From positions 3,968,001 to 4,032,000 of the forward strand of contig NZ_AP019007.1 of the NCBI RefSeq assembly GCF_009176645.1: 64,000 bases of DNA, in the 5' to 3' direction. Positions 37,669 to 48,635 of this stretch are shown in pieces (position 1 is the stretch's first letter; every line of letters begins with the position of its first letter). The stretch comes from Enterobacter oligotrophicus. Lineage in GTDB: Bacteria; Pseudomonadota; Gammaproteobacteria; Enterobacterales; Enterobacteriaceae. A program made the position numbers and the translations under genes. The notes under the pieces were generated by a model. The model made no database searches, was not told the origin of the DNA, and worked only from the letters and a program-made list of their open reading frames with translations.

Positions 37669-39207
37669 ATGGTTAAATTTGTTGCTCGTACATGGCTGTT
37701 AGCCGCGAGCGTGACGGCAGCCCTGGCCGCAGCCCCCGCGTTCGCTGCCAAAGATGTGGTTGTGGCGGTTGGGTCTAATTTCACCACGCTGGACCCGTAT
37801 GACGCGAACGACACGTTGTCGCAGGCGGTAGCAAAATCGTTCTACCAGGGGCTTTTTGGCCTGGATAAAGAGATGAAGCTGAAAAACGTGCTGGCGGAAA
37901 GCTATACCGTTTCGGACGACGGGCTGGTCTATACCATCAAACTTCGAACCGGCGTGAAGTTCCAGGACGGCACCGACTTTAACGCGGAAGCGGTGAAGGC
38001 GAACCTTGACCGTGCCAGCAACCCGGAAAACAGCCTCAAGCGTTATAATCTCTATAAAAATATCGCCAGCACTGAAGCCGTAGACCCGGCGACCGTGAAG
38101 ATCACTCTGAAAGAGCCGTTCTCGGCGTTTATTAATATTCTCGCGCACCCGGCCACGGCGATGATCTCCCCGGCCGCGCTGAAAAAATACGGCAAAGAGA
38201 TCGGCTTCCATCCGGTCGGGACCGGCCCGTATGAGCTGCTCACCTGGAACCAGACTGATTTTGTGAAGGTGAAGAAATTCGCCGGTTACTGGCAGAAGGG
38301 CCTGCCGAAGCTGGACACCATCACCTGGCGTCCGGTCGTTGATAACAACACCCGTGCGGCGATGTTGCAAACCGGCGAAGCGCAGTTTGCCTTCCCGATC
38401 CCTTATGAGCAGGCGGCGCTGCTGTCGAAAAACAGCAAGCTGGAGCTGGTCGCCAGCCCGTCCATCATGCAGCGCTATATCAGTATGAACGTCACGCAAA
38501 AACCGTTTGATAACCCTAAAGTGCGTGAAGCCATCAACTATGCGATCAACCGTCAGGCACTGGTGAAGGTAGCTTTTGCGGGCTACGCAACGCCGGCGAC
38601 CGGGGTTCTGCCGCCAGCGATTCAATACTCTCAGCGTTATCAGCCGTGGCCTTACGATCCGGCCAAAGCGCGTGAACTGCTGAAAGAGGCGGGTTTCCCG
38701 AACGGATTTAGCACCACGCTCTGGTCGTCGCATAATCACAGCACCGCCCAGAAGGTGCTGCAGTTCACCCAGCAGCAGCTGGCGCAGGTAGGGATTAAAG
38801 CGCAGGTGACGGCCATGGATGCCGGACAGCGTGCCGCCGAAGTTGAAGGCAAAGGGCAGAAAGAGAGCGGCGTGCGGATGTTCTATACCGGCTGGACGGC
38901 ATCAACCGGTGAAGCGGACTGGGCGCTGTCGCCGCTGTTTGCGTCCCAGAACTGGCCGCCAACGCTGTTCAACACCGCCTTCTACAGCAACCCGCAGGTG
39001 GATAAAGCACTGGCCGATGCGCTGAAAACGACGAAGCCTGAAGAGAAAGCGCGCCTGTATAAAGAGGCGCAGGATATCATCTGGAAAGAGTCGCCGTGGG
39101 TGCCGCTGGTGGTGGAGAAGCTGGTGTCGGCGCATAACAAAGCGCTGACCGGGTTCTATATCATGCCGGACACGGGCTTCAGCTTCGATGACGCGGATTT
39201 AAAATAA
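37669..39207 (+). CDS. gsiB: GsiB, glutathione-binding periplasmic protein
   Basis: Family-5 (dipeptide/glutathione) solute-binding protein, 512 residues. Signal peptide of about 26 residues ends AFAA, followed by [20 protein letters not shown], typical of the family. The SBP_bac_5 fold runs to the end. It delivers glutathione to GsiC/GsiD. It lies 23 bp after gsiA with AGGAG upstream. Confidence 0.95.
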   Translation: MVKFVARTWLLAASVTAALAAAPAFAAKDVVVAVGSNFTTLDPYDANDTLSQAVAKSFYQGLFGLDKEMKLKNVLAESYTVSDDGLVYTIKLRTGVKFQDGTDFNAEAVKANLDRASNPENSLKRYNLYKNIASTEAVDPATVKITLKEPFSAFINILAHPATAMISPAALKKYGKEIGFHPVGTGPYELLTWNQTDFVKVKKFAGYWQKGLPKLDTITWRPVVDNNTRAAMLQTGEAQFAFPIPYEQAALLSKNSKLELVASPSIMQRYISMNVTQKPFDNPKVREAINYAINRQALVKVAFAGYATPATGVLPPAIQYSQRYQPWPYDPAKARELLKEAGFPNGFSTTLWSSHNHSTAQKVLQFTQQQLAQVGIKAQVTAMDAGQRAAEVEGKGQKESGVRMFYTGWTASTGEADWALSPLFASQNWPPTLFNTAFYSNPQVDKALADALKTTKPEEKARLYKEAQDIIWKESPWVPLVVEKLVSAHNKALTGFYIMPDTGFSFDDADLK

Positions 39208-39212
39208 AACTC

Positions 39213-40133
39213 ATGCTGAATTATGTTTGTAAACGCCTGCTGGGGCTTATCCCGACGCTGCTGATTGTGGCGGTGCTGGTGTTTTTATTTGTCCATATGC
39301 TGCCCGGCGATCCGGCGCGGCTGGTTGCCGGTTCCGATGCGGACGCGACAGTCATTGAACTGGTGCGCAAACAACTGGGCCTCGACCAGCCTTTGTATAA
39401 GCAGTTTTTGCACTATATCTGCAACGTGTTGCAGGGCGATTTTGGGACGTCGATGGTCTCCCGTCGTCCGGTTTCGGAAGAGATTGCCAGCCGCTTTATG
39501 CCAACATTCTGGTTAACCATTACCAGCATGGCCTGGGCGGTGTTGTTTGGCCTTGCTGCCGGAATTGTGGCGGCAATCTGGCGCAACCGCTGGCCGGATA
39601 AGCTCGGCATGGCGCTGGCCGTGACCGGTATCTCCTTCCCGGCGTTTGCGCTTGGGATGTTGCTGATGCAGATTTTCTCGGTGGAGTTAGGCTGGCTTCC
39701 GACCGTCGGGGCCGATACCTGGAAGCACTACATTCTGCCTTCAGTAACTCTGGGCGCGGCCGTGGCGGCGGTGATGGCCCGCTTTACCCGCGCCTCGTTT
39801 GTTGACGTGCTGAGCGAAGATTATATCCGCACCGCGCGGGCGAAAGGGGTGAGTGAAAAATGGGTGGTTCTCAAGCACGGTTTTCGCAATGCGATGATCC
39901 CGGTGGTAACAATGATGGGGCTGCAGTTCGGCTTCCTGCTGGGCGGCTCTATCGTGGTGGAAAAGGTCTTTAACTGGCCGGGGCTGGGGCGTCTGCTGGT
40001 GGACTCGGTCGAAATGCGTGATTACCCGGTCATTCAGGCGGAAGTTCTGCTTTTCTCGCTGGAGTTTATTCTTATCAATTTAGTGGTGGATGTGCTCTAC
40101 GCCGCCATTAACCCGGCCATCAGGTATAAGTAA
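39213..40133 (+). CDS. gsiC: GsiC, glutathione ABC importer permease
   Basis: Inner-membrane permease of 306 residues, DppB type, starting [20 protein letters not shown]. About six membrane segments are present, with the cytoplasmic EAA-like loop [20 protein letters not shown] near residue 205 that docks onto GsiA. Five bases separate it from gsiB. Confidence 0.95.
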   Translation: MLNYVCKRLLGLIPTLLIVAVLVFLFVHMLPGDPARLVAGSDADATVIELVRKQLGLDQPLYKQFLHYICNVLQGDFGTSMVSRRPVSEEIASRFMPTFWLTITSMAWAVLFGLAAGIVAAIWRNRWPDKLGMALAVTGISFPAFALGMLLMQIFSVELGWLPTVGADTWKHYILPSVTLGAAVAAVMARFTRASFVDVLSEDYIRTARAKGVSEKWVVLKHGFRNAMIPVVTMMGLQFGFLLGGSIVVEKVFNWPGLGRLLVDSVEMRDYPVIQAEVLLFSLEFILINLVVDVLYAAINPAIRYK

Positions 40134-40134
40134 G

Positions 40135-41046
40135 ATGCGATTGTTGAACTGGCGTCGCCAGGCCATTGTAAACGCTATGCCGGGGCTTAAGCCGGACCAC
40201 ATCCGCACGCCGTGGGTTGAGTTCTGGCGGCGCTTTCGTCGCCAGCCGGTGGCTATGACGGCGGGGCTTTTTGTTCTGCTGCTGATTGTGGTGGCAGTTA
40301 TCGCCCCGTGGGTGGCTCCGTTTGATGCTGAAAACTACTTTGATTATGACCGTCTGAACGACGGACCGTCGATGCTGCACTGGTTTGGCGTGGATTCGCT
40401 CGGGCGCGATATCTTCAGCCGTGTGCTGGTAGGGGCACGGATCTCGCTGGCGGCCGGGGTCTTTGCGGTATTGATTGGCGCAATCATTGGGACGGTACTC
40501 GGTCTTGTCGCCGGGTATTACGAGGGCTGGTGGGACCGCATTATCATGCGCGTGTGTGACGTGCTGTTTGCGTTTCCCGGTATTCTGCTGGCGATTGCCG
40601 TCGTCGCCATTATGGGGAGCGGCATGGCGAATGTGATCATCGCCGTGGCGGTCTTTTCCATTCCGGCGTTCGCCCGCCTGGTGCGCGGTAACACGCTGGT
40701 GCTCAAGCAGCAGACGTTTATTGAGTCGGCGCGCAGCATGGGAGCCAGCGATGCCACGATCCTGTTCAGCCATATTCTGCCGGGTACGGTATCGTCAATC
40801 GTGGTCTATTTTACGATGCGTATCGGGGTGTCGATTATCTCGGCGGCCAGCCTGTCGTTTCTGGGGCTGGGGGCGCAGCCACCGACGCCAGAGTGGGGCG
40901 CGATGCTGAACGAGGCAAGAGCGGATATGGTGATTGCGCCGCACGTAGCGATATTCCCGAGCCTGGCGATTTTCTTGACCGTGCTGGCGTTTAATCTGCT
41001 GGGAGACGGGCTGCGCGATGCGCTGGACCCGAGGATTAAGGGGTAG
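40135..41046 (+). CDS. gsiD: GsiD, glutathione ABC importer permease
   Basis: Second permease, DppC type, 303 residues starting [16 protein letters not shown]. Hydrophobic segment near residue 45, then five more, with the EAA loop [21 protein letters not shown] near residue 200. The start at 40135 follows the gsiC stop by one base. In E. coli yliE and yliF follow; here they are absent and rimO comes next. Confidence 0.95.
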   Translation: MRLLNWRRQAIVNAMPGLKPDHIRTPWVEFWRRFRRQPVAMTAGLFVLLLIVVAVIAPWVAPFDAENYFDYDRLNDGPSMLHWFGVDSLGRDIFSRVLVGARISLAAGVFAVLIGAIIGTVLGLVAGYYEGWWDRIIMRVCDVLFAFPGILLAIAVVAIMGSGMANVIIAVAVFSIPAFARLVRGNTLVLKQQTFIESARSMGASDATILFSHILPGTVSSIVVYFTMRIGVSIISAASLSFLGLGAQPPTPEWGAMLNEARADMVIAPHVAIFPSLAIFLTVLAFNLLGDGLRDALDPRIKG

Positions 41047-41060
41047 TGCGGTAGAATGTG

Positions 41061-41091
41061 CCGGGTGGCGGCTACGCCTTACCCGGCCTAC
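41061..41091. repeat. REP-like palindrome
   Basis: CCGGGTGGCGGCTACGCC..TTACCCGGCCTAC between convergent gsiD and rimO. Confidence 0.8.
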
Positions 41092-41109
41092 AACAAAGGA
41101 GTAGGAAGA

Positions 41110-42435
41110 TTAAACCCGGCTACCCCACAAATCATACTCGTCCGCGTTTTCAACCTTCACGCGAATAATGTCACCCGGCTTGACGTTGGTTTCACCGTTC
41201 AGGTAGACCGCGCCGTCGATTTCAGGGGCATCCGCCATGCTGCGGCCAATCGCGCCTTCTTCGTCCACTTCGTCGATAATGACCAGAATTTCGCGGCCCA
41301 CTTTCTCCTGTAGACGTTCAGCAGAGATCTGCTGCTGCAACTGCATAAAGCGGTTCCAGCGCGCTTCTTTGATCTCTTCCGGCACCTGATCCGCCAGCTC
41401 GTTAGCCGTTGCGCCTTCTACCGGGCTGTATTTGAAACAGCCTACGCGGTCCAGGCGAGCTTCTTTCAGGAAGTCGAGCAGCATCTGGAAATCTTCTTCG
41501 GTTTCACCAGGGAAGCCGACGATAAAGGTGGAGCGCAGAGTCAGGTCCGGGCAGATTTCGCGCCACTGTTTGATGCGAGCCAGCTGGCGATCAACGGAGC
41601 CAGGGCGTTTCATCAGTTTCAGAATACGCGGGCTGGCGTGTTGCAGCGGAATATCAAGGTACGGCAGGATTTTGCCTTCCGCCATCAGCGGGATCACGTC
41701 GTCAACGTGCGGGTAAGGGTAGACGTAGTGCAGACGCGTCCAGATGCCCAGCTTAGACAACTGTTCGCACAGGCCAACCATGCTGGTTTTTACCGGCTCG
41801 CCGTTGTGGAAACCGGAGCGGTGTTTCACGTCTACACCATAGGCGGAGGTATCCTGAGAAATCACCAGCAGTTCCTTCACGCCTGCGTCGGCCAGACGTT
41901 TGGCTTCCGCCAGCACTTCGCCGATCGGACGGCTCACCAGATCGCCACGCATAGACGGGATAATGCAGAAGGTGCAGCGATGGTTGCAGCCTTCAGAAAT
42001 TTTTAAGTAAGCGTAGTGGCGCGGCGTCAGCTTAACGCCCTGTTCCGGCACCAGGCTGAGGAACGGGTTGTGCTTTGGTTTTGGCACGTAGTGGTGCACG
42101 TGTTCCAGCACCTGCTCGTAGCTGTGCGGGCCGGTGATTTCCAGTACCTTCGGGTGTACTTCGCGGATCTGATCCACTTTAGCGCCCAGGCACCCGGTCA
42201 CAATTACTTTGCCGTTTTCCGTTAGCGCTTCACCGATGGCTTCCAGAGACTCCTGTACCGCACTGTCGATAAAGCCACAGGTATTGACGATCACCATGTC
42301 GGCGTTGTCGTAGCTTGGCACCACGTCATAGCCTTCGGTACGAAGTTCGGTCAGGATGCGTTCAGAATCCACCAGGTTTTTCGGGCAGCCCAGGGAGACG
42401 AAGCCGATTTTCGGCTGGTGGGTAACATTGCTCAT
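41110..42435 (-). CDS. rimO: RimO, ribosomal protein S12 methylthiotransferase
   Basis: Radical-SAM methylthiotransferase of 441 residues that adds a methylthio group to an Asp of ribosomal protein S12. The N-terminal UPF0004 domain carries three cluster cysteines (Cys17, Cys53, Cys82). The radical-SAM motif is [11 protein letters not shown] (Cys150, 154, 157), and a C-terminal TRAM domain follows. Length equals E. coli RimO. Monocistronic. Confidence 0.96.
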   Translation of the reverse strand: MSNVTHQPKIGFVSLGCPKNLVDSERILTELRTEGYDVVPSYDNADMVIVNTCGFIDSAVQESLEAIGEALTENGKVIVTGCLGAKVDQIREVHPKVLEITGPHSYEQVLEHVHHYVPKPKHNPFLSLVPEQGVKLTPRHYAYLKISEGCNHRCTFCIIPSMRGDLVSRPIGEVLAEAKRLADAGVKELLVISQDTSAYGVDVKHRSGFHNGEPVKTSMVGLCEQLSKLGIWTRLHYVYPYPHVDDVIPLMAEGKILPYLDIPLQHASPRILKLMKRPGSVDRQLARIKQWREICPDLTLRSTFIVGFPGETEEDFQMLLDFLKEARLDRVGCFKYSPVEGATANELADQVPEEIKEARWNRFMQLQQQISAERLQEKVGREILVIIDEVDEEGAIGRSMADAPEIDGAVYLNGETNVKPGDIIRVKVENADEYDLWGSRV

Positions 42436-42651
42436 AGGTTAAAAATTCATCAATTATGGAGTTGTCAGGGCGGGATTTTACAGCGTTCCGCGAGGGATTT
42501 ATACACCCTTTGCGGGGCGGATGACTTCGCCAGACGTTGTAACATTGTAAAGAATGTTAACGAGTTACGTTTTATTGATCTCAGGCATTAAACTGTACAA
42601 AAAATAACCTTATTCTGAATGTGCAACAAGGCTGACAGAGGAGGAAATAGC

Positions 42652-43035
42652 ATGTCCGTTGACAGACTGAAACGCGATCTGCTTAACAAGCTGATCAACG
42701 CCCGAATCGACCTTGCCGCGTATCTGCAGTTGAGAAAGGCGAAAGGGTATATGTCAGTCAGCGAAAGCGAACATCTGCGTGATAATCTCTTTGAACTTGG
42801 CAACTTTATGCGTGAAAAAGCACCTGTTCTGAAAGCGGAATGCGCTGAAAGCGAGCTGGTTGCTCTGCGCCGCGCCGCTGAGGTGCTCTCCATTGCCGGG
42901 GTATGTCTGATGACCGGACGCCATGACTGCCCGAATTTTATTGCTGTCAACGCAGAGAAGCTCGAAAACTGCCTGACGACGCTCTCTCTATGCATCATGT
43001 GTCTGAACAAGCAGGAGACGCTTGAACAGCATTAA
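42652..43035 (+). CDS. bssR: BssR, biofilm regulator
   Basis: A 127-residue soluble protein matching E. coli BssR (YliH), which affects biofilm formation through indole and AI-2 signalling. The conserved block is DLAAYLQLRKAKGYMSVSES near residue 20. The C-terminal half (GVCLMTGRHDCPNF, NAEKLENCL) has cysteines spread along it. Start at 42652 follows AGGAGG; an in-frame ATG at 42619 is less likely. The middle of the protein diverges from E. coli. Molecular function is unknown. Confidence 0.88.
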   Translation: MSVDRLKRDLLNKLINARIDLAAYLQLRKAKGYMSVSESEHLRDNLFELGNFMREKAPVLKAECAESELVALRRAAEVLSIAGVCLMTGRHDCPNFIAVNAEKLENCLTTLSLCIMCLNKQETLEQH

Positions 43036-43039
43036 GCCT

Positions 43040-43060
43040 GGGGGAGGCGACTCCCCCTTC
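43040..43060 (+). terminator. Probable terminator of bssR
   Basis: GGGGGAG-GCGA-CTCCCCC followed by TTCTGATT, six bases after the bssR stop. Strong stem, weak T-run. Confidence 0.65.
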
Positions 43061-43141
43061 TGATTAAGATTTTGTAAAAGTGATAACGCGACCGGGCGTT
43101 GTGGCTAATCTTTATGCCATATGCCGACAAAGGAGCGCGTT

Positions 43142-44260
43142 ATGCATCGATCCTCGCTGATTTTCATTCCTGCATTATTATTCCCTGTTTCGCTGCTTGC
43201 TGCCCCGGATGCGGTGAAGGTTGAGGTATTGCAAACCAGGCTCGATCATCCCTGGTCTTTGGCCTTTTTACCGGACAATAAGGGGCTGCTGGTGACGTTA
43301 AAAGACGGGCAGCTTAAACACTGGCAGGCGGGGAAAGGGCTTTCCGATCCGATTGTCGGTGTACCGAAGGTGTGGGCGAGCGGACAGGGGGGATTGCTGG
43401 ACGTGGTGCTGGCACCGGATTTTGAAAAATCACGCCGCATCTGGCTGAGCTACGCCGAGGCGGGTAATGACGGAAAAGCGGGGACTGCGGTGGGGTATGG
43501 TCGGTTGAGTGACGATCTGTCGCACATCGAGGGTTTCAAGGTGGTACTTCGTCAGATGCCGAAACTCTCCACCGGTAACCATTTTGGCGGCCGGCTGGTG
43601 TTTGACGGGAAAGGCTATCTCTTTATCGGTTTAGGCGAAAATAACCAGCGTCCAACGGCGCAGGATCTGGATAAGCTGCAGGGTAAAGTGGTGCGCCTGA
43701 CCGAAGACGGGAAAGTGCCGCCAGATAACCCGTTTGTGAACACCTCTGGCGCGCGGCCGGAAATCTGGTCCCTGGGTATTCGTAACCCGCAGGGTATGGC
43801 AATGAACCCGTGGAGCGACACGTTATGGCTCAACGAGCATGGGCCACGCGGCGGGGATGAAATCAACATCCCGGAGAAAGGCAAAAACTACGGCTGGCCG
43901 CTGGCGACGCACGGCATTAACTATAGTGGCCTGAAGATCCCGGAAGCCAAAGGCGAGCACGTGGAAGGAACAGAAAAACCGCTGTTTGTCTGGAAGGTGT
44001 CACCCGCCGTGAGCGGCATGGCGTTTTACAATAGCGATGTTTTCCCGCAGTGGAAAAACAAGCTGTTTATAGGTGCGCTGAAGGAAAAAGACATTATTGT
44101 GCTGAGCGTGGATGGCAACAAGGTGACCGAGGACGGGCGTATTCTGGGTGATAAAGATCAGCGTATCCGCGATGTGCGGGTCGGGCCGGATGGCTATCTG
44201 TATGTCCTGACCGATGAGTCGGACGGGCAACTGTTGAAAGTCAGCCCGTCCGGCGCGTAA
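43142..44260 (+). CDS. yliI: YliI (Asd), PQQ-dependent aldose sugar dehydrogenase
   Basis: Periplasmic beta-propeller enzyme of 372 residues that oxidises aldoses using pyrroloquinoline quinone (soluble glucose dehydrogenase family). The signal peptide ends SLLAAP. Recognisable blades are LDHPWSLAFLPDNKGLLVT, LSTGNHFGGRL, and WLNEHGPRGGDEINI, whose His and Arg contact the cofactor. ATG at 43142 has AGGAG upstream and is preferred to the ATG at 43121. It is convergent with gstB: their stop codons abut. Confidence 0.92.
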   Translation: MHRSSLIFIPALLFPVSLLAAPDAVKVEVLQTRLDHPWSLAFLPDNKGLLVTLKDGQLKHWQAGKGLSDPIVGVPKVWASGQGGLLDVVLAPDFEKSRRIWLSYAEAGNDGKAGTAVGYGRLSDDLSHIEGFKVVLRQMPKLSTGNHFGGRLVFDGKGYLFIGLGENNQRPTAQDLDKLQGKVVRLTEDGKVPPDNPFVNTSGARPEIWSLGIRNPQGMAMNPWSDTLWLNEHGPRGGDEINIPEKGKNYGWPLATHGINYSGLKIPEAKGEHVEGTEKPLFVWKVSPAVSGMAFYNSDVFPQWKNKLFIGALKEKDIIVLSVDGNKVTEDGRILGDKDQRIRDVRVGPDGYLYVLTDESDGQLLKVSPSGA

Positions 44261-44887
44261 TCAGCTCACCGGGATCATGACCACCTTACGGTACGCCGGG
44301 CGCTCGCTGAGCTGTTGTAGCCAGCGCTCAAGGTGCGGGCGCGGCGTCCACGTCAGGCCCATGTTGGTCAGGTTCCAGACGAACGGCGCAACGGCAATAT
44401 CACCCACGCCGAAGGCGTCGCCAGAGAACCATGTATGCTTCGCCAGCTCGTCGTCCATCATCGCAAAAAGCGCTTCGCAGGCGTCCTGTGCGGCGTGGAT
44501 GGCAGGGTAATCGCGTTCTGGCTCGGGCGTTCTGATAAGCCCCATCAGGATCACGCGGTGAGTGGGAGAGAGCGTCTGGTTTGCCCAGTCCATCCACTTT
44601 TCACCCTGGGCGCGCTGAGCCGGACTCTCTACCCACAGGCGGCTCTGACCGTACTGGGCGGCGAGGTATCGCACGATCGTATTAGATTCCCAGAGCGTCG
44701 CCCCGGTCTCTTCATCGCGCAGCAGCGGCACTAAGCCATTCGGGTTCATGGCCAGATACTCAGCCTCGTGATTGACGCCAAACTGTAAACCTGCCATCAC
44801 CTGCGTAAACGGTAAATCCAGCTCTTCCAGCGTCCAGAGCACTTTTTTAACGTTGGTTGAATTGTTCCTGCCCCACAGCGTAATCAT
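44261..44887 (-). CDS. gstB: GstB, glutathione S-transferase
   Basis: A 208-residue GST, E. coli YliJ/GstB type, active in E. coli on bromoacetate. The thioredoxin-like N-terminus has [20 protein letters not shown] and the glutathione site [15 protein letters not shown]. The C-terminal helical domain contains [17 protein letters not shown]. Start at 44887 is chosen by comparison with the E. coli protein; in-frame ATG at 44908 adds seven residues. Confidence 0.93.
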   Translation of the reverse strand: MITLWGRNNSTNVKKVLWTLEELDLPFTQVMAGLQFGVNHEAEYLAMNPNGLVPLLRDEETGATLWESNTIVRYLAAQYGQSRLWVESPAQRAQGEKWMDWANQTLSPTHRVILMGLIRTPEPERDYPAIHAAQDACEALFAMMDDELAKHTWFSGDAFGVGDIAVAPFVWNLTNMGLTWTPRPHLERWLQQLSERPAYRKVVMIPVS

Positions 44888-45134
44888 ATTAACTCCCACA
44901 ATAGTCAAACAGAATCAGAGCCTGCGATACGCCATGGTGAGATAAAGCTAACAATTACGCAACAGAGGACAAAAAAATCGCGCTTATCAAAGCGTATCTG
45001 AATGTTATTGCATAAACTTTAAAAACTTTACCTGGTTTAGGTTTCTTTGAACGCTGTAGTGCGCTATTACTCATCGCTTCTTGCGACACGGTGATTGTGA
45101 CGTGATTTTTAGAAAGGACACTCGGGTGGCATTT

Positions 45135-46340
45135 ATGACGCAAAAAACTTCTTCTCTGCGCAGCCTCGCGGCAGGTTCTGCGCTGCTTTTCCTTTTTGCA
45201 CCAACACTTTATGCGGCGGAACAGGCAGCGCCCGAAGCTCCGCCTGTCGATGCACGCGCCTGGATCTTAATGGATTACGCCAGCGGTAAAGTGCTGGCGG
45301 AAGGCAACGCCGATGAAAAGCTCGATCCGGCCAGCCTGACCAAAATCATGACCAGCTACGTGGTGGGCCAGGCATTAAAAGCGGGCAAAATCAAACTTGA
45401 TGACATGGTCACTGTCGGAAGAGATGCCTGGGCGACCGGCAACCCGGCGCTGCGTGGCTCCTCCGTGATGTTCCTGAAACCAGGCGATCAGGTTTCGGTT
45501 TCCGATCTGAACAAAGGGGTCATTATCCAGTCCGGCAACGACGCCTGTATTGCGCTGGCGGATTACGTGGCTGGCAGCCAGGACTCCTTTATCGGCCTGA
45601 TGAACGGCTATGCGCAAAAGCTGGGGCTGACCAACACGACGTTCAAAACCGTCCACGGTCTGGATGCGCCGGGTCAGTTCAGTACCGCGCGTGATATGGC
45701 GCTGCTGGGTAAAGCGCTGATTCATGACGTGCCGGATGAATACGCGATTCACAAAGAGAAAGAGTTTACGTTCAATAAGATCCGCCAGCCGAACCGTAAC
45801 CGTCTGCTGTGGAGCAGCAACGTCAACGTTGACGGCATGAAAACCGGGACGACAGCGGGCGCGGGCTACAACCTGGTGGCCTCGGCGACCCAGGGCGATA
45901 TGCGCCTGATTTCGGTGGTGCTGGGCACCAAAACCGACCGCATTCGTTTTAACGAATCAGAAAAACTGTTGACCTGGGGCTTCCGCTTCTTCGAAACCGT
46001 AACGCCGATTAAGCCGGATGCGACTTTCGTCAGCCAGCGCGTCTGGTTTGGTGACAAGCGTGAGGTGAATCTGGGGGCGGGTGAAGCCGGTTCGGTGACC
46101 ATCCCGCGCGGTCAACTGAAAAACCTGAAAGCCAGCTTCACGCTGACTGAGCCACAACTGACTGCACCGCTGAAAAAAGGCCAGGTCGTCGGGACGATTG
46201 ATTTCCAGCTTAATGGTAAGTCGATTGAACAGCGTCCGCTGGTGGTCATGGAAGCGGTGGAAGAGGGCGGCTTCTTCAGCCGGATGTGGGATTTCGTATT
46301 AATGAAATTCCACGGGTGGTTTGGCAGCTGGTTTAGTTAA
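45135..46340 (+). CDS. dacC: DacC, penicillin-binding protein 6 (D-Ala-D-Ala carboxypeptidase)
   Basis: Periplasmic carboxypeptidase of 401 residues that trims pentapeptides in peptidoglycan. Signal peptide ends TLYA, then EQAAPEAPP. Active-site SLTKIM (Ser67, Lys70), SGN in IIQSGNDAC, and KTG in [13 protein letters not shown] are all present. A C-terminal amphipathic membrane anchor ends [17 protein letters not shown]. Start at 45135 by comparison with E. coli; the frame is open back to 45081. Confidence 0.95.
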   Translation: MTQKTSSLRSLAAGSALLFLFAPTLYAAEQAAPEAPPVDARAWILMDYASGKVLAEGNADEKLDPASLTKIMTSYVVGQALKAGKIKLDDMVTVGRDAWATGNPALRGSSVMFLKPGDQVSVSDLNKGVIIQSGNDACIALADYVAGSQDSFIGLMNGYAQKLGLTNTTFKTVHGLDAPGQFSTARDMALLGKALIHDVPDEYAIHKEKEFTFNKIRQPNRNRLLWSSNVNVDGMKTGTTAGAGYNLVASATQGDMRLISVVLGTKTDRIRFNESEKLLTWGFRFFETVTPIKPDATFVSQRVWFGDKREVNLGAGEAGSVTIPRGQLKNLKASFTLTEPQLTAPLKKGQVVGTIDFQLNGKSIEQRPLVVMEAVEEGGFFSRMWDFVLMKFHGWFGSWFS

Positions 46341-46346
46341 GTTTTT

Positions 46347-46422
46347 GCCGGGTTGCGCTGCGCTTACCCGGCCTACGTTTTTCTCCCTCTCCCACAGGGA
46401 GAGGGCCGGGGTGAGGGCATCA
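46347..46422. repeat. REP-like unit plus CCCTCTCCC repeat
   Basis: GCCGGGTTGCGCTGCGC..TTACCCGGCCTACG (46347-46377) followed by CCCTCTCCCACAGGGAGAGG and GGGGTGAGGGCATCAG (46385-46422), between convergent dacC and deoR. The two families are also neighbours at 20891-20977. Confidence 0.82.
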
Positions 46423-46435
46423 GACCGCACCCCTC

Positions 46436-47194
46436 TCAATACATCAACTTAATCTGCTGCGCTTTTGCATACGCCGCCAGCTCGTCATCCGGGCGGCAAT
46501 CGCTCACGATGGCGTCAAACTGCGCCAGCTCACCCATTCTTGCCGGACGCACCTTACCAAACTTGCTGTGATCGACCACCAGCACATGGTACTGCGCTGC
46601 GTTCAACGCCCAGTGTTTCACCGGTAGCTCTTCGAGGTTAAAGCAGGTCGCTCCCTGACGCACATTCACGCCTGCCGCAGAGTAAAAGGCGATATCCGGG
46701 CATAAATTGTTAAGCGTGTCCTGCAGGTTCAGTGGCTTAAAAATCGCGTTGCTGGCATGAAACTCACCGCCGCAGAGGATCACCCGGCACTCCGGTTTTT
46801 CCTGCAGTGCCAGGAAGGTATTTAATGAGTAGCACACGGCGGTAAACGGGAGGCTGCTGTCGATGGCTTCGATGATCCACGGCGTGGTCGTTCCGCAGTC
46901 AAAAAACAGCGTTTGATGCGGCTGTACCAGCGAGGCCGCGAGCCGTGCGGCTTTGCGTTTCTCTTCTACCAGACGCGTTTTCTGATCGCTAATCAGATAA
47001 TGGCTGGCGCTACGCGGCTCAAGGACGATGTACCCGCCCAGCAGCACGACGGGCGCGCTGTCGCTGTTCAGGTCACGACGAATGGTCATCTCCGAGACGC
47101 CGAGCAGGCTGGCGGCTTCTTTGAGATGCAGCTTATCACTGCGCTTCAGCGCCTGGAGCAGCTGAGCAATGCGGTCATCGCGTCGTGTTTCCAT
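46436..47194 (-). CDS. deoR: DeoR, deoxyribonucleoside operon repressor
   Basis: Founder of the DeoR family, 252 residues, repressor of deoCABD and nupG, released by deoxyribose 5-phosphate. The N-terminal winged helix has HLKEAASLLGVSEMTIRRDL, and the sugar-phosphate-binding domain includes FDCGTTTPWIIEAI and VVDHSKFGKV. Position and sequence match E. coli. Transcribed in the same direction as the upstream ybjG operon but behind a strong terminator. Confidence 0.95.
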   Translation of the reverse strand: METRRDDRIAQLLQALKRSDKLHLKEAASLLGVSEMTIRRDLNSDSAPVVLLGGYIVLEPRSASHYLISDQKTRLVEEKRKAARLAASLVQPHQTLFFDCGTTTPWIIEAIDSSLPFTAVCYSLNTFLALQEKPECRVILCGGEFHASNAIFKPLNLQDTLNNLCPDIAFYSAAGVNVRQGATCFNLEELPVKHWALNAAQYHVLVVDHSKFGKVRPARMGELAQFDAIVSDCRPDDELAAYAKAQQIKLMY

Positions 47195-47207
47195 AGATCC
47201 TCGGGAT

Positions 47208-47239
47208 AGAAAAGTGAACCCCCGCAGGGCGGGGGTTCA
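47208..47239 (-). terminator. Terminator of the PAP2-ybjG operon
   Basis: Perfect 11-bp stem TGAACCCCCGC/GCGGGGGTTCA with a 3-base loop (47215-47239), followed on the minus strand by CTTTTC. Confidence 0.9.
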
Positions 47240-47261
47240 AGTGTAACCTGTTGAGCCAGGA

Positions 47262-47870
47262 TTAGTCACGTATCCAGCCTTTACGGATCGGGATAGCAAA
47301 CAGAATGCGATAAAGCTGAGACAGCCCGCGGTAAAGCTCCGGACCAAACAGGCTCCACAGGATCGCCGCGCTCACGCAGCCCATCAGCCCCACCAGGAAC
47401 CCGCCCACCATATCCAGCGGCCAGTGCACGCCCAGGTAAACGCGGGACCAGGCGATAGCGGCCGCTATTACCATCAGCACCGCTCCGGACCACAGGCGAT
47501 GCCAGAACAGGAACGCCAGTGCGAAGGTGAAAATCACCGTACCGTGATCGCTTGGGAAGGAGTCATCCGGTGCATGGTGCAGGAAGTTATACCCCACGTG
47601 CCCGACGAAGGGACGATCGTGCGGGAACACGTGCCCCAGAACATAGCTGGTCAGCACGCTGACACCGAGAGCCATCGCCACTTTGATCACCAGCTGGCGC
47701 TGCGCGTTCACCTGTTTGCGTGGCCCCCACAGCCAGAGAATAGCGGCCAGCGCGGGAACGATGCTGATCAAATCCTTTGCAATAAAGGTGGCGATATCAA
47801 TCATCCATTCCGGCGAGGCTGGCGTGGCGTTGATCAGATAAAACAGTCCGTAGTTCAGATTTTCTAACAT
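47262..47870 (-). CDS. ybjG: YbjG, undecaprenyl-diphosphate phosphatase
   Basis: Integral membrane PAP2 phosphatase of 202 residues that recycles undecaprenyl pyrophosphate for wall synthesis. The PAP2 signatures are FPHDRPF, SFPSDHGTVIF (catalytic His) and SRVYLGVHWPLDM. Start at 47870 (MLENLNYGLFYLINATP) fits E. coli YbjG. Seven bases after a second PAP2 gene, so the two are co-transcribed, and the PmrA-type box upstream would control both. Confidence 0.94.
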   Translation of the reverse strand: MLENLNYGLFYLINATPASPEWMIDIATFIAKDLISIVPALAAILWLWGPRKQVNAQRQLVIKVAMALGVSVLTSYVLGHVFPHDRPFVGHVGYNFLHHAPDDSFPSDHGTVIFTFALAFLFWHRLWSGAVLMVIAAAIAWSRVYLGVHWPLDMVGGFLVGLMGCVSAAILWSLFGPELYRGLSQLYRILFAIPIRKGWIRD

Positions 47871-47877
47871 ACCCTCA

Positions 47878-48606
47878 TCACTCTTTAGCAAACCAGGTGG
47901 AAACAAGGCCGTAGACCACCACCTGAGAAAACCAGACCCACCACCCAGCCCACAGGTTGTGAGAGAAAAAATGTGCCCCGCGCATCACCTGGCCGTAACC
48001 CATTGCCAGCCCTGCTATGGCACCCAGCACGACAAAGCTCCAGGCCAGGCGCGGACGTTCGCGCCAGAACGCAAAAAACAGCCCCATCACCATAAAGCCG
48101 CTTGAGGCGTGCCCGCCGGGGAAGCAGCGTCCTGGCCCGCTCGCTGCCGGTACTGCGCTAAACAGCGGGTAAGAGACCGCTTTTCCGCCGTACTCCACCA
48201 GGTCCCACGGACAGCTATGGTGGCTAATGCTTTTCAGCGCACCGACCACCAGCGTGCCCAGTCCCATCAGCAACGCGGCAGTCACCAGCCGCGCATTGCG
48301 TTTGCATGCCCCGTAAATCAGCGCCACGGCAGCCATCGCAATCGCAACGTACTTCGCCAGCCGGTGGTTCAGCAGATCCAGCAGGGGATTTTGCTGCAGC
48401 GGAAAACGCTGTGCGGCGGCGTCGTACCAGAAACCGGTGATCCACCTGTCGAGCGTTTCGTCACGTGACAGCCAGGTAAACAACACCGCGAAGATGATCA
48501 GCACGAAAAGCTGATAACCATAAAAGCGGGTCGGCAAACGGTAAAGTTGTTTTGTCTTAGTTGTCGGTAACTTAGACAATTCTGAAGGGCTGAAGATATG
48601 TGCCAT
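47878..48606 (-). CDS. PAP2-superfamily membrane phosphatase
   Basis: A 242-residue membrane protein with about six hydrophobic segments. PAP2-type motifs are divergent: GALKSISHHSCPWDL, FPGGHASSGFMVMG (catalytic His) and MRGAHFFSHNLWAGWWVW. This variant resembles lipid phosphatases acting on lipid A or undecaprenyl carriers more than soluble acid phosphatases, but the substrate cannot be set from sequence. E. coli K-12 has no gene here between ybjG and mdfA. It heads the operon with ybjG, behind the PmrA-type box. Confidence 0.85.
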   Translation of the reverse strand: MAHIFSPSELSKLPTTKTKQLYRLPTRFYGYQLFVLIIFAVLFTWLSRDETLDRWITGFWYDAAAQRFPLQQNPLLDLLNHRLAKYVAIAMAAVALIYGACKRNARLVTAALLMGLGTLVVGALKSISHHSCPWDLVEYGGKAVSYPLFSAVPAASGPGRCFPGGHASSGFMVMGLFFAFWRERPRLAWSFVVLGAIAGLAMGYGQVMRGAHFFSHNLWAGWWVWFSQVVVYGLVSTWFAKE

Positions 48607-48635
48607 AATTTCGGTTAATGACGTGAAATAGCGCT

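Noticed and set aside
37699..38739. 346-codon minus-strand frame
   Set aside because: Antisense to gsiB, whose signal peptide and fold are clear.
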